DNA of 31,605 bases from JTS-AC122 sp041742635 (GTDB lineage Bacteria > Planctomycetota > Phycisphaerae > Phycisphaerales > UBA1924), in the NCBI GenBank assembly GCA_041742635.1, contig JBGSIF010000340.1:1-31605 (forward strand), given 5' to 3'. The notes under the pieces were generated by a model. It saw only the letters and a list, made by a program, of their open reading frames with translations. It had not been told where the DNA came from and made no database searches. Shown here one piece after another: positions 17,160-25,198 of this stretch (position 1 is its first letter; each line of letters starts with the position of its first letter). Both the position numbers and the translations under genes were made by a program.

Positions 17160-18304
17160 GCGACATTGGTTCTATCTTCACCAGCCGCCAGATCGCCTCC
17201 GGCGCTTCTTGGCTCAGCACCGACGCCAGCGATAGCGATGTCGTCGTCTCTTCCCGCGTTCGGCTCGCCCGCAACCTCGTCGGCTTCCCGTTCCCGAAAA
17301 AAGCATCTCGTATCCAGAAGCAACGAGTGCTCGACCTCATCCGCACACGAACCAATCGGCTCGCGCGCACCGGCCCCGGTGATGAATCGGCCCCGCTCGC
17401 GTGGATCGATGTCCACGAATCCACCCAGGCCGACCGTATGCTCATGGTCGAACGCCACCTGATTTCCAAAGAGCACGCACAGGGCGATTCTCCCCGAGCG
17501 GTCGCCATCTCGTTGCCCGACGAGCGTGTCTCCATCATGGTCAACGAAGAAGACCAGATCCGTCTTCAGGTCATGTGCCCCGGGCTTCAACTCGGCTCCG
17601 CCTTTGCTCAGGCCGACCTGCTTGATTCCCTCCTCGGCGGGCTTCGTCCTTCCGACGACCCTTCCCGTCCGCCCGTCCCCGACGATACCGACGACTTTCT
17701 CCCCTTCGCCTTCTCGCACCGCTTTGGCTACCTCACCGCCTGCCCAACCAACGTCGGCACCGGCATGCGTGTTTCCGTCATGCTCCACCTCCCCGCACTC
17801 CGTCTCACCGGCGAAATCGAGAAAGTCCGTCGTGCCACCAAAGACATGAACATGGCCGTCCGTGGGTACTACGGCGAAGGCTCCGAAGCCGCCGGCGATT
17901 TCTTTCAGATCTCGAACCAAACCACCCTCGGCAAGCCCGAACGCGTCCTCCTCCACGAGTTCGAGCGAGAGATCCTCCCGCACGTCGTTGAGTACGAACG
18001 CAAGGCCCGCGCGTTCATGGCCGCCAAACGCCGCAAGCAGACCGAGGACGCTGTCTTCCGTGCTCTGGGCACGCTCCGGTATGCACGCCGGATCACGCCG
18101 GAAGAAGCACTCCCGTTGCTGAGTCAAGTCCGACTCGGCATCCTTGCCGGCCTCATTACCGATGTGAAGGTCAGTACCGTCAACCAACTCGTGCTACTGA
18201 CACAACCGCAGCACCTCCAGCGGCTCATCGGCAAGGAACTCGACCAAGACAAGCGCCGCGAAGCACGGGCCGACCTCCTCCGCGATTGGCTCAAACCAGT
18301 CTGA
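17156..18304 (+). CDS. mcsB: Protein arginine kinase McsB
   Basis: ATP:guanido phosphotransferase that phosphorylates arginine in proteins, marking them for ClpCP-type degradation in Firmicutes. 382 residues from GTG 17156, a normal family length. Visible motifs: DVVVSSRVRLARNLVGFPFP (nucleotide-binding Arg residues), LISKEHAQ, VNEEDQIRLQ, and the active-site loop TACPTNVGTGMR with Cys196. The C-terminal region, with LRYARRITPEEALPLLSQVRLG, fits the family. The start overlaps the mcsA stop (3 bases shared), and GGGGGG lies 7 nt upstream. A longer reading from 17078 would overlap mcsA by 80 bases and is disfavoured. The gene converges on ftsH. Confidence 0.93.
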   Translation: MSDIGSIFTSRQIASGASWLSTDASDSDVVVSSRVRLARNLVGFPFPKKASRIQKQRVLDLIRTRTNRLARTGPGDESAPLAWIDVHESTQADRMLMVERHLISKEHAQGDSPRAVAISLPDERVSIMVNEEDQIRLQVMCPGLQLGSAFAQADLLDSLLGGLRPSDDPSRPPVPDDTDDFLPFAFSHRFGYLTACPTNVGTGMRVSVMLHLPALRLTGEIEKVRRATKDMNMAVRGYYGEGSEAAGDFFQISNQTTLGKPERVLLHEFEREILPHVVEYERKARAFMAAKRRKQTEDAVFRALGTLRYARRITPEEALPLLSQVRLGILAGLITDVKVSTVNQLVLLTQPQHLQRLIGKELDQDKRREARADLLRDWLKPV

Positions 18305-18384
18305 TGAGCGTCGGGCAGTGACTGGCTCTCGCAACGATGCTCTGCACGAGTATCGAAACCGCTTGGGATGGTGTCCCAATCCAC

Positions 18385-20547
18385 TTACGCAGGCCGCGGC
18401 ATCGCACCCGGCGGCAACTCCGGCCCCGGCTCGCTGGGCTTCGGTCGGCGCGGTGCTTCTTCAAGCCGCTTCGCTTCCGCCGCCAGCAGGTCGCTCACCG
18501 TCGGCTTGGTCATCGTCCCGCCCGCGATCAGATTTTTCACATCGTCCGCGCCGAGCGTCTCGTACTTCAGCAACGCCTCGGCGACCGCCACGACCTTGTC
18601 CCAGTTATCATCGAGTATCTTCTTGGCCTCGCCGTATGCCTCGTCGACCAGCCGTTTGATTTCTTCATCGATCAGGTGCGCGGTCTCGTCCGAGTAGTCC
18701 TTCTCAGGGAGTTGCATCTCGCGTGTGTCCGCCGGGGCGTAGCGGATGAACCCGAGCCGCTGACTCATGCCCCATTCCAGAATCATGCTGCGTGCGATCG
18801 ATGTCGCCATCGCTATGTCCATCGCCGCGCCGGAGCAAATGTTGTTCGTCCCGCGCTCCTCGGCGATGCGCCCGCCGCAGAGCACCCGCAGTGTCGCTTT
18901 GAGCCACTTCAGCCCGTACCCCATCCGGTCTTTCGTTGGGAGGCTCATCGTCGAACCGAGCGATTGCCCGCGCGGGATAATCGTCACCTTGTGCAGCGGG
19001 TCTGCATCCGGCAGCATCGCCTGCAGCACCGCGTGACCGGCCTCGTGGTACGCCGTGAGTTTGTTGTCGTCCTGCTCGCGGTGCATGCTCTTGCGCGACC
19101 GCCCGTACTTCACCTTGTCGCGTGCCTCTTCAAGGTCTTCTTGCTCCACAAAGTCTTTGTTCTGAAGTGTCGCCGCAATCGCGGCTTCGTTGATCAGCGC
19201 CGCCAGATCCGCGCCGCTGAACATCGGCGTTGCTCGCGCTACCCGCTCCAGGTCCACGTTCGGACCCATGCGAACCTTCTTCGAGTGAACCCTGAGAATG
19301 TCCACTCGACCTTTCACGTCCGGTCGGGGAACGATGATCTGCCGATCGAACCGGCCCGGCCGGGTCAGCGCGGGATCCAGCACGTCCGCACGGTTCGTCG
19401 CCGCGATCACGATCACCCCGTCGGCCGAGTTGAACCCGTCCATCTCCACCAGAATCGCGTTGAGCGTCTGCTCTCGTTCGTCGTGCCCGCCGGTCGAATA
19501 CCCGCCCCCGCGGCGCCGCCCCACCGCGTCGATTTCGTCCAAAAAGATAATGCAAGGCGACGATTCCTTCGCTTGCTTGAACAAATCTCGCACGCGAGAT
19601 GCACCCACGCCCACGAACATCTCAACAAAGTCCGACCCCGAAATCGAGAAGAACGGCACGTCCGCTTCACCCGCAATCGCTTTCGCCAGCAGCGTCTTCC
19701 CGCACCCCGGTTCTCCGATTAGCAGCACGCCGCGAGGGATCCTGCCACCCAGTTTCATAAATCGCTTCGGGTTCTTCAGGAACTCGATAATCTCGGTGAC
19801 TTCGTCCTTGGCTTCGTCAATACCCGCGACGTCGTTGAACGTGACACCCGTCATCTCTTTGGCTAATACGCGGTGTCGAGATTTTCCGAAGTTGCCCAGC
19901 ATTCCCCCCGCGCCCCCCGCCGCACTGCGCAGCCCACGGATGATGAAAAACCACAACAGCGCGATGATGATCAGAAACGGGATGAAACTGATGAGTACTT
20001 GGTTCCAGATTGACGACGGCTCTTCTTTGTACGCCCCCTTCGTCAGTTCATCGATTTGTGCTCGGTAAAAATCTCGTTCGGTGCCCGCGAGCGGGAACAC
20101 GATCCGCCCGCCGGATCGGCCCGTCACCGCGTCGGGGATCCGCTCGGCGTAGATCCCGTCGTCCTTTACGATCACCGAATCGGGCTTGATCCGATGCTCG
20201 GAAATATGCGTCGTGAACTGTGCCCATGTGACCTTGGTGGCTTGGCCGGAGAGCGAACTGAACGTCAGCACCGTCACCACAAGCAGTAACAGAAAAAACA
20301 ACGCGCCGAACATCCCTCGGCTGGACTTCACCCCGCCCGGCCCACCGCCCCCACCACCCGCGCCGCCGGGACCGGGCTTCGGCCCTTCGTTTCCGGATCG
20401 CTGGGGCGCGTCGCCACCGCGATCAGATTCAGGACCGCTCCCGCTCTGCATCAACGCCGTGCCTACTCGCCCGGCTCCAAGTTGGTGGTCCAATCGATTC
20501 ATGTCGTCTGAGAGATTCGGCATCGCGTGCGATATCCTTTGGAGCAT
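18385..20547 (-). CDS. ftsH: ATP-dependent zinc metalloprotease FtsH
   Basis: Membrane AAA+ protease that degrades misfolded and regulatory proteins. 720 residues: a Gly/Pro-rich cytosolic N-terminal extension (1-78), TM1 about 79-98, a periplasmic domain, TM2 about 181-206, an AAA domain with Walker A GEPGCGKT (278-285) and Walker B IIFLDEIDAVG, the SRH segment ATNRADVLDPALTRPGRFDR, then the zinc site HEAGH (501-505) with the third ligand Asp in SGAAMDIAMAT. The N-terminal extension is longer than in most FtsH proteins. Two starts are possible (20547, or ATG 20523 with AAAGGA 11 nt upstream). Upstream 182 bases separate it from lptE; downstream it converges on mcsB with no strong terminator between them. 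Confidence 0.95.
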   Translation of the reverse strand: MLQRISHAMPNLSDDMNRLDHQLGAGRVGTALMQSGSGPESDRGGDAPQRSGNEGPKPGPGGAGGGGGGPGGVKSSRGMFGALFFLLLLVVTVLTFSSLSGQATKVTWAQFTTHISEHRIKPDSVIVKDDGIYAERIPDAVTGRSGGRIVFPLAGTERDFYRAQIDELTKGAYKEEPSSIWNQVLISFIPFLIIIALLWFFIIRGLRSAAGGAGGMLGNFGKSRHRVLAKEMTGVTFNDVAGIDEAKDEVTEIIEFLKNPKRFMKLGGRIPRGVLLIGEPGCGKTLLAKAIAGEADVPFFSISGSDFVEMFVGVGASRVRDLFKQAKESSPCIIFLDEIDAVGRRRGGGYSTGGHDEREQTLNAILVEMDGFNSADGVIVIAATNRADVLDPALTRPGRFDRQIIVPRPDVKGRVDILRVHSKKVRMGPNVDLERVARATPMFSGADLAALINEAAIAATLQNKDFVEQEDLEEARDKVKYGRSRKSMHREQDDNKLTAYHEAGHAVLQAMLPDADPLHKVTIIPRGQSLGSTMSLPTKDRMGYGLKWLKATLRVLCGGRIAEERGTNNICSGAAMDIAMATSIARSMILEWGMSQRLGFIRYAPADTREMQLPEKDYSDETAHLIDEEIKRLVDEAYGEAKKILDDNWDKVVAVAEALLKYETLGADDVKNLIAGGTMTKPTVSDLLAAEAKRLEEAPRRPKPSEPGPELPPGAMPRPA

Positions 20548-20729
20548 TGTTCGGGGGTCATCCTTCTGAATCGACCCTTCCGCTCAATATCTGTATGGAT
20601 CGACACGGATCTTGTTCGGATCTTCCACCGATTCGATTCAACTTTCCGCCACTTTTGCGCGTACGAGACGATTCAATGGCCGGTGCACGCTTCGGTGCGA
20701 CGTTATTCGATCGCGCTCCGATCCGTTCG

Positions 20730-21272
20730 CTACCACGCCGACCGCAGTTCGGCGACTACCGAACGGGCCAGTTCCTGTACCCCGGCGTGCTCCCCGACTT
20801 CCAGCCGTTCTTGCACGCCTCGCGCGGGGACGAACGATTCGCTCGATGAATAGTTGCGACGGCTCGTGAGCACCTTCCCTGTGCGAGTGTCTTTGAAATC
20901 GAACTCGATGGTCATCGTGACCGCCATTTCCTGCACCAGCCCGCTCGTGCGTGCGTAGGACAGTGGCCGCAACGTCGTCTCCACGATCGTCCCCGACAGC
21001 GTCGCCTCCGCGTCGCCTTGCGATACCACTCGCCACGGCGTGCTCGATTTGATCTCTTTGATGATTGCGTCGGTCAGGTCTACTTCCAGCCCGTGCGAGA
21101 ACGTCGAGTTCTTGAACGTCGGTACATAGACGGATGTGATCCCTGTGCCGTGCGACGACGAAAAGGCGTACCCCTGCGTCGGGTCCGACGCGCACCCGAC
21201 GAGCAAGACAAGCAGCGTCGAACCCGTCAGCGCGGACGTGATCAGTCGTCGGCGCAGCATTGGGGTGTTCAT
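20730..21272 (-). CDS. lptE: LptE-like LPS-assembly lipoprotein
   Basis: 180 residues. A signal peptide ends in the lipobox LVGC (Cys27). After GYAFSSSHGTGITSVYVPTF comes FSHGLEVDLTDAIIKEI, then WRVVSQGDAEATLSGTIVET. These match the LptE (RlpB) family layout: an exposed beta strand, a helix, and the AD..L.G.I strand. LptE plugs the LptD barrel and helps to insert LPS in the outer membrane. The ATG overlaps the stop of the TPR gene (ATGA at 21272-21269), so the two are co-translated. This supports an LPS-type outer membrane in the organism. Confidence 0.82.
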   Translation of the reverse strand: MNTPMLRRRLITSALTGSTLLVLLVGCASDPTQGYAFSSSHGTGITSVYVPTFKNSTFSHGLEVDLTDAIIKEIKSSTPWRVVSQGDAEATLSGTIVETTLRPLSYARTSGLVQEMAVTMTIEFDFKDTRTGKVLTSRRNYSSSESFVPARGVQERLEVGEHAGVQELARSVVAELRSAW

Positions 21273-22354
21273 CGTGTGCCTCCAGTCGAAGGCATGGGCA
21301 CCGCCGGTGCCGTTGGTGTGGTTGCAGTTGTCGGAGCGATAGAATCAGCGGCTTGCGTGGACGGGACGGTCACGAGCCACCCTCGCTCTTTCATTGTTTC
21401 AATCGCGATCGTTGACGCGGCGGTGCCTGGGTGTTTCTGCACCAGCCGTTTCAGGTTGTACCGCGCGGATACCAAGTCGTCCTGCCTGAAGTACCACTTG
21501 GCCGATTCGAGCAACTCAGCGGCGGCCGATTCATCGATCCGCGCCACCAGGCCATCGTTCAGCCCCGCTTTTTCCGCTTCGCTCGGGTACAGCGTGGCAA
21601 AACGCCCGATTAGCACCTTCGCGTCCTTTAGCGCCGACGTGTCGTACTCCGGACCCTTGAACTGCCCCACGGCCGATTGCACTCGCCGCTTCATCGCGTG
21701 CATCTTGTGCGTGCTCGCCGGGTAGTTCCGCAAAAACAACTCGTACGCTTCCCCTGCCAGACGCAGGTCGTGCGTGCGGTAATAGTGGTCGGCGAGTTCG
21801 ATCCCCGCTCGCTCGGCCAGCCGGCTGCCCGGCAGTCGTTCCTGAATACGGATCAGCAGTTCTTCTCCGATGTCGCTCGCGTCGAATACCCGTACACCAA
21901 GCCACTTGTATCGAAGCCCATTCACGTACCGGATGGCGATTTCCAGTTCACGTTCCAGCGCGGTGATGTACTCCGGCGTCGACGGAAACCGCTCGATGAC
22001 CCCGTGTTCGTAGTCGTACAAAGCTTTGTACTCATTCCCCGCTGCCGTCTTCGCATCCGCTCGCAGCAGATACGCCTGCGCCAGCAGCGGCTTGTCCGTG
22101 TTCTCGTTCTTCTCAAGCCATGGGTTCAAGAGCGAGAGGGTCCGTTCGGGTTTTTTATCCGCCAGCGCCTGACGCGCCTGGGCCAGGACGGCCTCATCAC
22201 TCCCCGCGGCTGGAGCGACGGTTTGCTTCCACGTCCCGCTCCCGTCCAGCGAATATTCACTGCTCTGCGCGTTCACGCTCTGCGGAGCAAGCCCCATCGC
22301 CATGCCGACGGTGAGTACACAGCCCGCAACCCGGGAGATTCCTTCTCGGTTCAT
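21269..22354 (-). CDS. Exported TPR protein, BamD/YbgF-like
   Basis: 361 residues from ATG 22354, which begins directly with a signal peptide (VLTVGMAMGLAPQSVNAQ, cleavage about residue 29). The mature protein consists of helical TPR-like repeats: EAVLAQARQALADKKPERTL, LAQAYLLRADAKTAAGNEY, LAERAGIELADHYYRTHDLR and ESAKWYFRQDDLVSARYNLK. A Thr/Ala/Pro-rich tail follows. BamD-type repeats next to lptE point to outer-membrane assembly, but there is no lipobox, so it is not a classical BamD. A longer start at 22450 would add 32 polar residues before the signal and overlap the DinB gene by 14 bases. The stop overlaps the lptE start. Confidence 0.75.
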   Translation of the reverse strand: MNREGISRVAGCVLTVGMAMGLAPQSVNAQSSEYSLDGSGTWKQTVAPAAGSDEAVLAQARQALADKKPERTLSLLNPWLEKNENTDKPLLAQAYLLRADAKTAAGNEYKALYDYEHGVIERFPSTPEYITALERELEIAIRYVNGLRYKWLGVRVFDASDIGEELLIRIQERLPGSRLAERAGIELADHYYRTHDLRLAGEAYELFLRNYPASTHKMHAMKRRVQSAVGQFKGPEYDTSALKDAKVLIGRFATLYPSEAEKAGLNDGLVARIDESAAAELLESAKWYFRQDDLVSARYNLKRLVQKHPGTAASTIAIETMKERGWLVTVPSTQAADSIAPTTATTPTAPAVPMPSTGGTR

Positions 22355-22436
22355 GTCAACAGAATAGCCGGTCAGCGGTTGCCGAGCAGCCTCGCCGATC
22401 GACTCGTCGGGCGTCCCGGATAGACGACCCCGGCGG

Positions 22437-23069
22437 TCAGTGTTGTTCATACGCCAGCGTCGCCGGAGCCTTGCCGAACTCAGGCGGCAGAGCGGCCCCG
22501 AACTCCTCGGCGATCGATTTGATCATCGCGTGGTGGTGGATCGCGTGATGAGCCGCGAATGCCAACTCACGCCCGAATGTCGATGGAAGGTCCGCTTCCT
22601 GGCCATCGCTGGTGAGCATGACGCGCACGACGACTCGGCGCGGCATGTCCGCCTCGCTCGTCCGCCGGATCGCTTCACGCACCGACCGAATCTCGTTGAT
22701 CGCCACCTGTCGGTCGGTCTCCATCGGCACGTTCCGGTCACGATGGTCGTAGTCGATCACCTCTTGCGCCGAACCGCCCGCGCCGGATGCCAGTGGCCAC
22801 AGCGCGGCGGCGAAGTGATCCAGACAGTGCCGGAAGTGCTTGCCGATCGTCCCCCCCGCGATACGACCCGATGGCGCGGTGTAGCAGTGGTCGTCGAGCG
22901 ATTCGATGACCCGTCTTGCCTGATCGAGTAGCGCGATGGCGGCCCGCGCGGGCGGACTGCTCACGTCGTGCGTGTGCGCGCCGTCTGTTGTGGTGCCGAC
23001 GAGTCTTGGGGAAGCCGAATCGGGTGTCGTTCGTGAACCCGAGGCTAGTTCGATCGCGGGAGGAGTCAT
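22437..23069 (-). CDS. DinB-family four-helix-bundle protein, putative metal enzyme
   Basis: 210 residues. After a polar N-terminus (1-38) a helical bundle follows, with GKHFRHCLDHFAAAL (His78, His81, His85) in one helix and AHHAIHHHAMIK (His174-180) in a later helix. These are the usual places of the three His metal ligands in DinB/YfiT-like enzymes, which include thiol-dependent S-transferases. The segment YDHRDRNVPMETD between them is typical of a DinB subgroup seen in Bacteroidetes and planctomycetes. The substrate is unknown. It lies 109 nt after the Cys-rich anchored-protein gene and just before the TPR gene, which may be transcribed with it. Confidence 0.7.
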   Translation of the reverse strand: MTPPAIELASGSRTTPDSASPRLVGTTTDGAHTHDVSSPPARAAIALLDQARRVIESLDDHCYTAPSGRIAGGTIGKHFRHCLDHFAAALWPLASGAGGSAQEVIDYDHRDRNVPMETDRQVAINEIRSVREAIRRTSEADMPRRVVVRVMLTSDGQEADLPSTFGRELAFAAHHAIHHHAMIKSIAEEFGAALPPEFGKAPATLAYEQH

Positions 23070-23178
23070 GGTGCGTTCCGGTGATGTGTGATTCCGGCGT
23101 GATAGTACCCCCGGGTGACGAAGATGCGTTCGCTACGTTTCCGTAGAGCCGGGGCGGGGATACCGCGTTGGCTGGGGC

Positions 23179-23880
23179 TCATAACGCACGCGGGCCGCGT
23201 GCGCTCATACGCATGATCAAAAGATCGCCGAGTCGGTGCAGCGTTCCGGAAATCTCGACGGGCTGCCCGACGATGTCCAGAACACGTTCTTTGACCGGGT
23301 TGCCGGTTTCGTCTGTGAGTACGAGGCACGTCGAACGTCCGGCCTCGTCCCAGCATACAAGAGTGGGGAGGATCCCGCCGGAGATGCACCGCACGGCACA
23401 GGCTTTGTGGGTCTTGCCTTCGCCGGGTTTCATCGCTCCCAAGAAGCACTTGGGGTCAACGATTTCCCCCCGAAGTGTGATCAACTTGATCGACCGGGAA
23501 ACCGACGGCACAGCATGAGATGCGCCGGGTGTGGATTCGATTGCCACGATCGAATCCGCGTCGGGCGAGAGTTCGATGAGCGCCCGCCCTTCGCGGTGGA
23601 TCGTCGTGCCTGTGACACGGACGGGGCCGGGCCTGAGGCCTTTGATTTTTTCCTGCGCGCCGCGCTTGCCGAAATCAACGAGCAGCGCGGTGCGTCCGAT
23701 CCCCGGCCCGAGTTCTGAATCGAGTTCGATGATGGGGTACGGCGCGTGAATCAATATCCCGGTGAACTCTTTGAACGAGCCGTCTTCCCAGACCCCCGTG
23801 CCCGTTCGGGCGATGAACCCGACACAGACGGTAGCGAGAACCATGCTGAAGATGATGTACGCACCGACGGCCAGTCGCAC
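23179..23880 (-). CDS. Membrane-anchored protein with conserved Cys motif, partner of the Rieske/ferric reductase
   Basis: 233 residues from GTG 23880: one N-terminal TM helix (about 5-22), then beta-rich segments that look OB-like (RPGPVRVTGTTIHREGRALI; PVEISGTLHRLGDLLIM). Between them is a distinctive motif, GEIVDPKCFLGAMKPGEGK then HKACAVRCISGG, with Cys145, Cys161 and Cys165, and Cys176 and Cys185 after it. The Cys/His spacing suggests a metal or heme site or a disulfide. I do not know the function. The frame stays open upstream and encodes DEFYIGYAPKAPPGITRR, which looks like genuine protein. Translation may therefore start further upstream, at ATC 23964, 6 nt after GGAGG. The gene follows the Rieske fusion gene and probably overlaps it. 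Confidence 0.65.
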   Translation of the reverse strand: MRLAVGAYIIFSMVLATVCVGFIARTGTGVWEDGSFKEFTGILIHAPYPIIELDSELGPGIGRTALLVDFGKRGAQEKIKGLRPGPVRVTGTTIHREGRALIELSPDADSIVAIESTPGASHAVPSVSRSIKLITLRGEIVDPKCFLGAMKPGEGKTHKACAVRCISGGILPTLVCWDEAGRSTCLVLTDETGNPVKERVLDIVGQPVEISGTLHRLGDLLIMRMSARGPRAL

Positions 23881-23950
23881 GCGCCTCGTAATGCCCGGCG
23901 GGGCTTTCGGGGCGTATCCGATATAGAACTCGTCTGGAGCATGTGATTGT

Positions 23951-25054
23951 TCAGATGTTGCGATGGGACGCCTCCGGTAGCAATGCGGGAGACACGGGAG
24001 TGCCCGGCGGATTCGGAGCGGGGTTCACGTAAATACGGCGAGCCTCGATACGGACGTTGTAAGTACGGATTCGTTCTGTGAACGGTGGTGGGGATTGGCC
24101 GGACTCGGGGAGGTACTGATACCCGTGCCAAGGGCAAGTGATGCATCCGTTGACGATCTTGCCCTCGCCGAGCGGGCCGCCCTGGTGGGCGCAGACGTTT
24201 GAGACGGCGGAGACCTTCCCGTCGTACTTGAAGATGGCGACGCGTTCACCCGGGACGTTTCCCGTGGAACGCAAACACACCACCCGCGCGCGTGATTCTG
24301 GTATGTCGTCGATGCTGCCGGCATCGACCCACCCTGTCGGAGCAACATCAGGAGGCACGATAGATACGCCGGGGGTTACGCGATCGGCAGTGGATTCTTT
24401 GAGTGCCGAGGCGATATGCAGCCCCGAGACGACCGACACTCCGATGGTCAGGGCGGCCACGAGTACCGGGCTGGTGTCTTGCTGGAGCACTCCAAGAACA
24501 ACGTGCAGAACGAGTGATCCGTAGGCGATGTACACCAGCATATGGAGGTTTTTCCAGGTGCGTGGCGACAGGTTCTTGAGCCAGAAGTCGTGGCTGGTGG
24601 CCGCCATGAGAAAGAGGATGATGAGGGAGAAGGCGCCGAGCAACTCGAAAGGGAACTGGGAGATGGAACGAAGATTGGTGTTGGAAACCAGGAGCGAGAG
24701 AGGGATGGAGAGGTTGCCGAAGCCGTGGTACCACACGAGTGAGAGCACGGCGTGTGCCAGGGCGACGAAGAAGGTGGTGACACCGAGGTGCCTGCGGTTG
24801 TAGAGGATGGGGAGCAGGCGTCGGTCGAGTCGGGTGAGCGGACCGATGCACAGAACGATGTGAAGCAGGATGAACGCGGCGGTGCCGAGCGCCCGGATCA
24901 GAAGTTGGACATCACTCAATCCCTGGCCCGGTGCCTGGAACGCGCGAGCCAGCGCGACAAAGACGGCGAGATAAAGAACGATCGCCGACAGCATGAGGGC
25001 GTCGTAGATTTTTTTCTGGCGGCTCCAGCCGACCCAGGTGTAGGAGAGGCTCAT
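23951..25054 (-). CDS. Ferric-reductase-like heme membrane protein fused to a Rieske [2Fe-2S] domain
   Basis: 367 residues from ATG 25054. The N-terminal part (about 15-215) has six hydrophobic helices with His at positions typical for b-type heme (His65, His101, His171, His184), as in the FRD/MsrQ/YedZ family. The C-terminal part (about 240-345) is a Rieske domain: CAHQGGPLGEG (Cys288, His290) and CITCPWHGYQY (Cys307, His310) bind the cluster. Electrons would pass between a membrane heme pool and a [2Fe-2S] centre; donor and acceptor are unknown. The start overlaps the stop of a small upstream frame (ATGA). A longer reading from 25198 has no signal-like or conserved sequence. Four other small genes surround it. 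Confidence 0.88.
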   Translation of the reverse strand: MSLSYTWVGWSRQKKIYDALMLSAIVLYLAVFVALARAFQAPGQGLSDVQLLIRALGTAAFILLHIVLCIGPLTRLDRRLLPILYNRRHLGVTTFFVALAHAVLSLVWYHGFGNLSIPLSLLVSNTNLRSISQFPFELLGAFSLIILFLMAATSHDFWLKNLSPRTWKNLHMLVYIAYGSLVLHVVLGVLQQDTSPVLVAALTIGVSVVSGLHIASALKESTADRVTPGVSIVPPDVAPTGWVDAGSIDDIPESRARVVCLRSTGNVPGERVAIFKYDGKVSAVSNVCAHQGGPLGEGKIVNGCITCPWHGYQYLPESGQSPPPFTERIRTYNVRIEARRIYVNPAPNPPGTPVSPALLPEASHRNI

Positions 25055-25146
25055 GGCGCGGTCTCGTGGGCGGTGGTCGGGAGTTCGTGGGTGACGGGGC
25101 GAGGAGTGCGAGCGGCGACGCCGACGATGATTGCGAGGATCATCAT
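25051..25146 (-). CDS. Very small membrane protein, start uncertain
   Basis: From ATG 25146 the frame gives 31 residues (MMILAIIVGVAARTPRPVT...). The stop TGA overlaps the next gene's ATG (25054-25051), as in a coupled operon. Upstream in frame, RRRHRRAWFILFP would complete a normal TM helix with a basic cytosolic start, so the protein may begin further upstream. No ATG, GTG or TTG exists in frame between 25146 and the preceding gene's end at 25199. It may use a rare start or carry a frameshift. No family is recognised. Confidence 0.4.
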   Translation of the reverse strand: MMILAIIVGVAARTPRPVTHELPTTAHETAP

Positions 25147-25198
25147 TGGAAATAAGATGAACCATGCCCTGCGGTGCCGGCGACGCTGTGAGAGGCAA

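Noticed and set aside
16799..18187. Minus-strand 462-codon frame opposite mcsA/mcsB
   Set aside because: It is a shadow of mcsB, whose catalytic motifs on the plus strand are clear.
18363..18378. Small stem TTGGGA/TCCCAA between mcsB and ftsH as a terminator
   Set aside because: Only 6 bp, with no T-run on either strand.
18337..19722. Plus-strand 461-codon frame opposite ftsH
   Set aside because: Arg/His/Pro-rich composition without motifs; ftsH on the minus strand is certain.
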